From the NCBI GenBank assembly GCA_029339505.1, contig JAQISU010001235.1, positions 39,771,815-39,835,814 of the forward strand: 64,000 nucleotides of DNA, written 5' to 3'. The position numbers and the translations under genes are program-made. The stretch comes from Unio delphinus (Eukaryota; Mollusca; Bivalvia; Unionida; Unionidae). Position 1 is the first letter of the stretch. Each line of letters starts with the position of its first letter. Shown in pieces: positions 59,664 to 64,000 of the stretch. The notes under the pieces are model-generated. The model saw only the letters and a list, made by a program, of their open reading frames with translations. It was not told the DNA's origin and made no database searches.

Positions 59664-59783
59664 TTCAATAAATATCACTATAAACTGCCTCACTGCAGAC
59701 ATCGTAGCGATATAACTGAATAATTGTTAAAGCTATGTTAAAATTCTAATCACACACACACGCACACACACACACGCACACTT
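59664..59783 (+). mobile_element. 5'-truncated SINE, family C
   Basis: Contains actataaactgcctcactg, cagacatcgtagcgatataa and ctgaataattgttaaagc, then a (ca)n-type tail. It corresponds to the 3' third of the family C element. Confidence 0.85.
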
Positions 59784-60392
59784 TAGAATTTACGACAGAC
59801 ATATACAGTAAGCTATTGTCATTTTTGCAGCTCGATGTTTGCACTGTAGTATGTACTCTCACTCATAGGACGTGCGTTGACTGCGAATAAGTTTGCCAGA
59901 AATATCGACCTTATTATCACTAACTTCGGAAATGTTCACAGTATCTTGATTTTTTTACACCTCGTTTCTGGCGCTCTTGATGGGAAAATAGCCCCAACAT
60001 GCGAATGTTTCTTGTTATGTAATGACATTCCGACCCTAATTACAAGTTGTCTTTGTCTCTCTTTAACGAGGAAAACCTCACGCTTTCTGGCGAAGGGTTG
60101 CTTTGTCAGGCAGTAAGTCCATTATCAGATTAATCATGGAGAAGAGGGTCTATAATGACATAAAGTTAGTCGAGTAGCTTTGTCTGAGGTTTCCATCGCG
60201 TGAAGGGGTGGGGCGGACTTTTATTTCGCTTTGCGTTTGTTAAGTTGTCTCTCTACTCTATCGCGCGTTTATCTGAGTCTTGCATGTGTAAGCTGTCAAC
60301 TTTTACCATGTAATGTGATGTTGAATTATGGATGCATATTTTCAGACAAATTAATTCTGATACACTAACGTGAAGGCTGAATATGGCAAAGG
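59784..60392. other. Unique sequence
   Basis: Nothing recognised. Confidence 0.5.
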
Positions 60393-60406
60393 GTTTATCC
60401 GACTGT

Positions 60407-60752
60407 TTGTGTGTATCGGTGCGCGTGTTTGTATGTGTGCGATATGGATTTTTAACGTAGGTTTATAATGTTTCCAGTCATATCACTACGATATCCTAAG
60501 TTTAGCAGTTTATGGTGAGTGATATCTAGCCCTAGGGCATCATGCCACAGACACGAATTATCATGTCTCACCCAGTCACGTTATCCTGACATGAGGTTGT
60601 CCAGTCTCAACACTTAACCTATTAATGCTGAGCGCCAAACCAGGCAGTTTGAGGTATCATTTTATAAGTATTTGATATGATTCGGCCGGGCTTCGAACCC
60701 ATGACCTCCTGCATCCGACGCAGACGCTCTAACCATCTAGGCCACCGGAGCG
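60407..60752 (-). mobile_element. Full-length SINE, family C
   Basis: On the - strand: cgctccggtggcctagatgg (A box), gagcgtctgcgtcgg, catgggttcgaagcccggc (B box), then ccgaatcatatcaaata, aactgcctggtttggcgctc, agcattaataggttaagtgt, the atcgtagtgatatgactgg block and a ca-rich tail. Flanked by gtttatccgactgt (60393-60406) and gttttatacgactgt (60753-60767), a ~14-bp target duplication with small changes. Confidence 0.88.
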
Positions 60753-60767
60753 GTTTTATACGACTGT

Positions 60768-62200
60768 AGATATGTTCGACAAGCACGATGGTGTCACGTA
60801 TTTGTTAGCGATAATCTAATCTTTATTAATGTTATTAACGCTGCAAGGAAATTTTCTTTCATTGCTGCCTTTTACAACACACTTAGTGCAAAAGTTAGAA
60901 GATATTCTTTCTCGTCTCCTACAGAGACATTCCAAATTAGAAGAGATCACATTTAAGATCTTTTGTCTATATTGTCCTGTTTCGTCCGTCTGTCTCAAAG
61001 ATTTTAACATACGTTAACCAGTGGCGTCGCCCAAGCAAACCCCTTAGCTGCAAGGGGACAAAGATCCAGTAGGGGCACAAAAAGTCCCATCAAACAATAT
61101 TATTATTGGGAATTGGGCTCTGGATTAAGTTTTGTCGGGTAGGGAAGGCCCGGAATTTCCTCATGCCATGCAATCGAAACGCACACAAGGTCATGCAGTT
61201 ATACGACGCGAAGCTCGCCGCCATTAAAAAAAAAATACACTTTCTGCTTAATATTCTCTTATACAAAGTTTTACAAGTACACATTTTCGCATTATATTTT
61301 TTATATTTTCTCCGGTTCACCCATACATCGTTGACATTCGTGTATCACTTATTTTATATAAAAAAAAATCACAGTCCTTAAGCGAGACTTCAAGACGACC
61401 ATTGCCATGGCGTATGTATACATTTGTGTTTGATTTTGTGCTCTATAAGATGGAATGCAAATTTCTTATTGTCAGAGGGCGTGTTTTGGCCGTGTGGCTA
61501 AACGAAACGGTTCTGGTATATTTCGTTTTTGTTTACGAACGACAACAACCATTGTCAAATCAGACAGGAATTATAAAGAGGACAATTTTTAGTTTCTACG
61601 TTAATACCAGATATATTTCATCGTGTCATACCAAAAATATATTTTAACGAGTGGCGAATTCACCTCACTTTCAACCTGATCATATAAATAAATGCGACGT
61701 CAGAAAGCAGTAGCATTTGGCTGACCTAATCTGTCGCAGTAAACTTATTTTGCTATTTGACACAATGCAAGTCAGATTCAACAATGGACCACGGCTGGTT
61801 TGTTGTTTTCGTCACGGAAGCAAGGGGGCATGACAAAAGAGAAACGCGAACGGCGTCTGGTCAAATTACTTCATTAAAGATTGATTTCCATTTCTGCAGT
61901 GTAAGGTAGGTTCTGTTTATATGTACTGGTACACAAAATACTTGTTTTTGTTGTTGCAGGTACAACGTTTGTATGCACAGAGAATCGAGCGTCTCAAAGC
62001 ATGATGGGAAATATATTACCACATTTGAAAATATACGGATATATTTTTCACATGTGAAATTATATGAAACTTTTTTCGCTAATAAGTCTCTCAATTTCAC
62101 AATTAAGTATACATTTTTTAAGGTTATATACGGTACATCAATTACTCTTGAATATGAAACATCTAATACATTGGATTATTCGTGGGTTTTGGCAATCTGA
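60768..62200. other. Unique sequence
   Basis: cagtggcgtcgcccaagc at 61020 looks like a hAT left end but no right end was found. acgagtggcgaattc near 61645 is shared with 56737. Frames of 60-91 codons have no recognised domain. Confidence 0.4.
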
Positions 62201-62204
62201 TTAA

Positions 62205-62306
62205 AATCAGATCTCTGCTGTCCTATGGTAATAACATAGGCAACCAGAACGTGGCCCGTAAGTGGTCGCAGTCAGATCTTTATGTATGACAGTGGGCTGT
62301 CTGATT
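62205..62306. mobile_element. 102-bp inverted-repeat element with TTAA flanks
   Basis: TTAA at 62201-62204 and 62307-62310 encloses a segment starting aatcaga and ending tctgatt. Matching ctgtc/gacag blocks follow further in. TTAA duplication is the hallmark of piggyBac-type insertion. The short inverted repeat and AT-rich flanks make chance possible, so this is a candidate MITE. Confidence 0.45.
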
Positions 62307-62310
62307 TTAA

Positions 62311-62801
62311 TAAGATTTCGATTTTGTCAACATACTTGCTGCTTTAGTTCCAGAGACGTTCACCCACTTGTCACGTTTTAAAACAAAGGTCAAGGCTCAT
62401 TTACGTTTGGTCGAACGAATTGCGTCATTTGATCATAATGAAGGTGGCTTTGACCTTTTGGGGATTTACAGGTGGCTGTGCCTTGTTTTACGTGAACTTT
62501 GATTAGGTACATACGGTAAATAAGAAATGATACTTTCATCCACATCTGCTCACAGTGCATCGTGGCATTGACCTGGAGAGATGATGCGCTTTACATTAAT
62601 ACACGTATATGACACGTTAAACCTAATGGGCGTAATATCTTTTTTTTTTGGCGACAGAGTTCAGAGATCACGGTGGATTAGCTGAACAATGGGGCGAAAA
62701 TTGGAAATATTTATTGACTAAAAGCCATGCGAAACCACAATATATACGTTAAATCAGGACTTTAACTTTCATTAAACACCAAATAAAGAAAGCTAAGAGG
62801 T
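62311..62801. other. Unique sequence
   Basis: Nothing recognised. Confidence 0.5.
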
Positions 62802-63033
62802 GTTTGGACTGGTCGGCCTGGTAACGGTACACGGCCTGGATAATGTAACTGGGAGGGTCGTCGTGCTACATATGTAACTGTAATGCTACATATGTATGTA
62901 ATGTAACTGGGAGGGTCGTCGTGCTACATATCTGCGGCATAATGCCCCAGGTCCAGACATCACTATAAACTGCCACACTGCAAACATCGTAGTGATATTA
63001 ATGAAAAATTGTTAAAGCTACATTAAAAATCCA
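62802..63033 (+). mobile_element. 5'-truncated SINE, family C, with internal duplication
   Basis: Starts within the body at gtttggactggtcggcctgg. A stretch with taatgtaactgggagggtcg and tcgtgctacatat occurs twice (62838 and 62898). It continues actataaactgccacactgc, aaacatcgtagtgatat, and ends at the trinucleotide tail listed next. Confidence 0.85.
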
Positions 63034-63037
63034 AATA

Positions 63038-63095
<58 letters not shown>

Positions 63096-63110
63096 ATAAT
63101 AATAATAATA
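63034..63110. repeat. (ACT)n(AAT)n microsatellite, SINE tail
   Basis: About 20 act units followed by five aat units, directly continuing the 3' end of the family C SINE. Confidence 0.95.
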
Positions 63111-63547
63111 AATGCAGCAACAAGAAGAAGAAAAACAACAAGATAGAAATCGTTCCGTGGGGAGTTAGATTGATCAGAGTATAAAAGAGTAATCTTCTCT
63201 TGCCAAGGGTCATCAATCTACCTCGTTCTTGTTGATGTGAGTGAACGATTGCGTGCATGGATGGAAAGCTTCTTTTTTTTTAAGTTCGCACACTAAAATA
63301 TTACAAATGTTTTTAAAGCAATATTGTTACTGCGAGTATCACAATATGTTACAAAAGATGATGCCAATATTCATCAGTATTCAAATAGTGGAATCTACTT
63401 AGAGAAATGTAATCTAGTTTTTGCGGTGGACAAAGTTCAACGGAGGTTACAGTAGTATTGTTATCGCTCAAATTGCCGAAGTTTTACACTGTTTTAGTTT
63501 CGAAAATGGTCCTGGGAACGCGAACACCCAATTGTGTCCTGTAATTG
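63111..63547. other. Unique sequence
   Basis: Nothing recognised. Confidence 0.5.

Positions 63548-63598
<51 letters not shown>
63548..63598. repeat. (GT)n microsatellite
   Basis: About 25 dinucleotides. Confidence 0.97.
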
Positions 63599-63603
<5 letters not shown>

Positions 63604-64000
63604 CAAAAGCTCCTTTTCCATCGTTCATGTACATTTTAGATATGTCGTATTTACCTTTAATACACCTTCACTAGTACATTCCTCAATAGTACGTCCCTTA
63701 TTAATACACCCCTCATTAAACAGTCAATGCGTAGATTCAGATCTACCGCCCTAAAATGAACACTTGGGTGTGGTAGGGTTTACGCAGTTCATTCAGTGCA
63801 GTAGATCTGAGCCTTATATGTTTGCAGTATATGTGTAATGTGTTTGCTGGAGTGATAAAAGGGTGTATACGGTATTTAGTTACCCCCTGTATCGTTTCAG
63901 CGTTCTATACTTCGAGAGGCTGTGCAGGATGCGTTTTCAAAATGCGTACAAATGTGTAAAAGAGTTGGTTAAAATATTTGTCGTCTCTAAAATTCTTTCA
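63599..64000. other. Unique sequence to window end
   Basis: Three loosely similar segments (acaccttcactagtacattc, tcaatagtacgtcc, ttaatacacccctcattaa) near 63660-63720 hint at a very small decayed repeat. Nothing else was seen. Confidence 0.45.

Noticed and set aside
61019..61100. hAT MITE starting cagtggcgtcgcccaagc
   Set aside because: No complementary right end or 8-bp duplication was found in the next several hundred bases.

Overview
The window looks like intergenic or intronic DNA from an animal genome, most likely a marine mollusc and perhaps a bivalve. It is AT-rich and crowded with minisatellites. It carries several copies of tRNA-derived SINEs with 3' bodies of a type I associate with mollusc genomes, short non-autonomous hAT-like elements with 8-bp target duplications, and decayed Ty3/gypsy and non-LTR retrotransposon pieces. 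The taxon is an inference from repeat style; no host gene was recognised that could confirm it. There is no prokaryotic gene organisation: no operons and no long non-repetitive reading frames. Nearly every long open frame lies inside a tandem array whose period is a multiple of three.

Layout. 0.4-1.9 kb: 21/42-bp minisatellite with higher-order structure. 2.6-3.5 kb: CT microsatellite and a ~40-bp array split by an insertion with an 8-bp duplication. 4.4-4.8 kb: 48-bp array. 7.1-8.6 kb: 30-bp array, two hAT-type pieces and a complete SINE (family A). 9.4-10.6 kb: 14-bp array and a tRNA-headed SINE (family B). 11.7-14.7 kb: 42-bp array, a second family B remnant, a hAT MITE and a family C SINE. 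16.5-17.9 kb: GA tract, gypsy integrase pseudogene and 26-bp array. 19.6-21.2 kb: 39-bp array with a 259-bp higher-order unit. 22.4-25.3 kb: hAT MITE, five tandem blocks and two family C SINEs. 25.4-26.5 kb: unidentified, probably transposon-derived block. 27.3-31.5 kb: G-quadruplex motif and four arrays. 33.5-34.2 kb: 710-bp hAT-like element. 36.3-38.1 kb: two arrays and a LINE reverse-transcriptase pseudogene. 41.0-50.4 kb: six or more arrays and a SINE lacking its B box. 52.2-58.5 kb: a 26-bp array, the largest array (83-bp unit, about 27 copies), a foldback and a 35-bp array. 59.6-63.1 kb: three more family C SINE copies and a TTAA-flanked inverted-repeat element.

Tandem arrays with unrelated units make up roughly a quarter of the window by my hand tally. 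They seem to be a collection of independently born local repeats, many showing higher-order periodicity, set among small transposons. No gene set acts together here. The few exon-like or ORF-like candidates (near 4.1, 6.8, 25.4 and 34.5 kb) are offered at low confidence. All boundaries were read by eye and may be off by a few to a few tens of bases.
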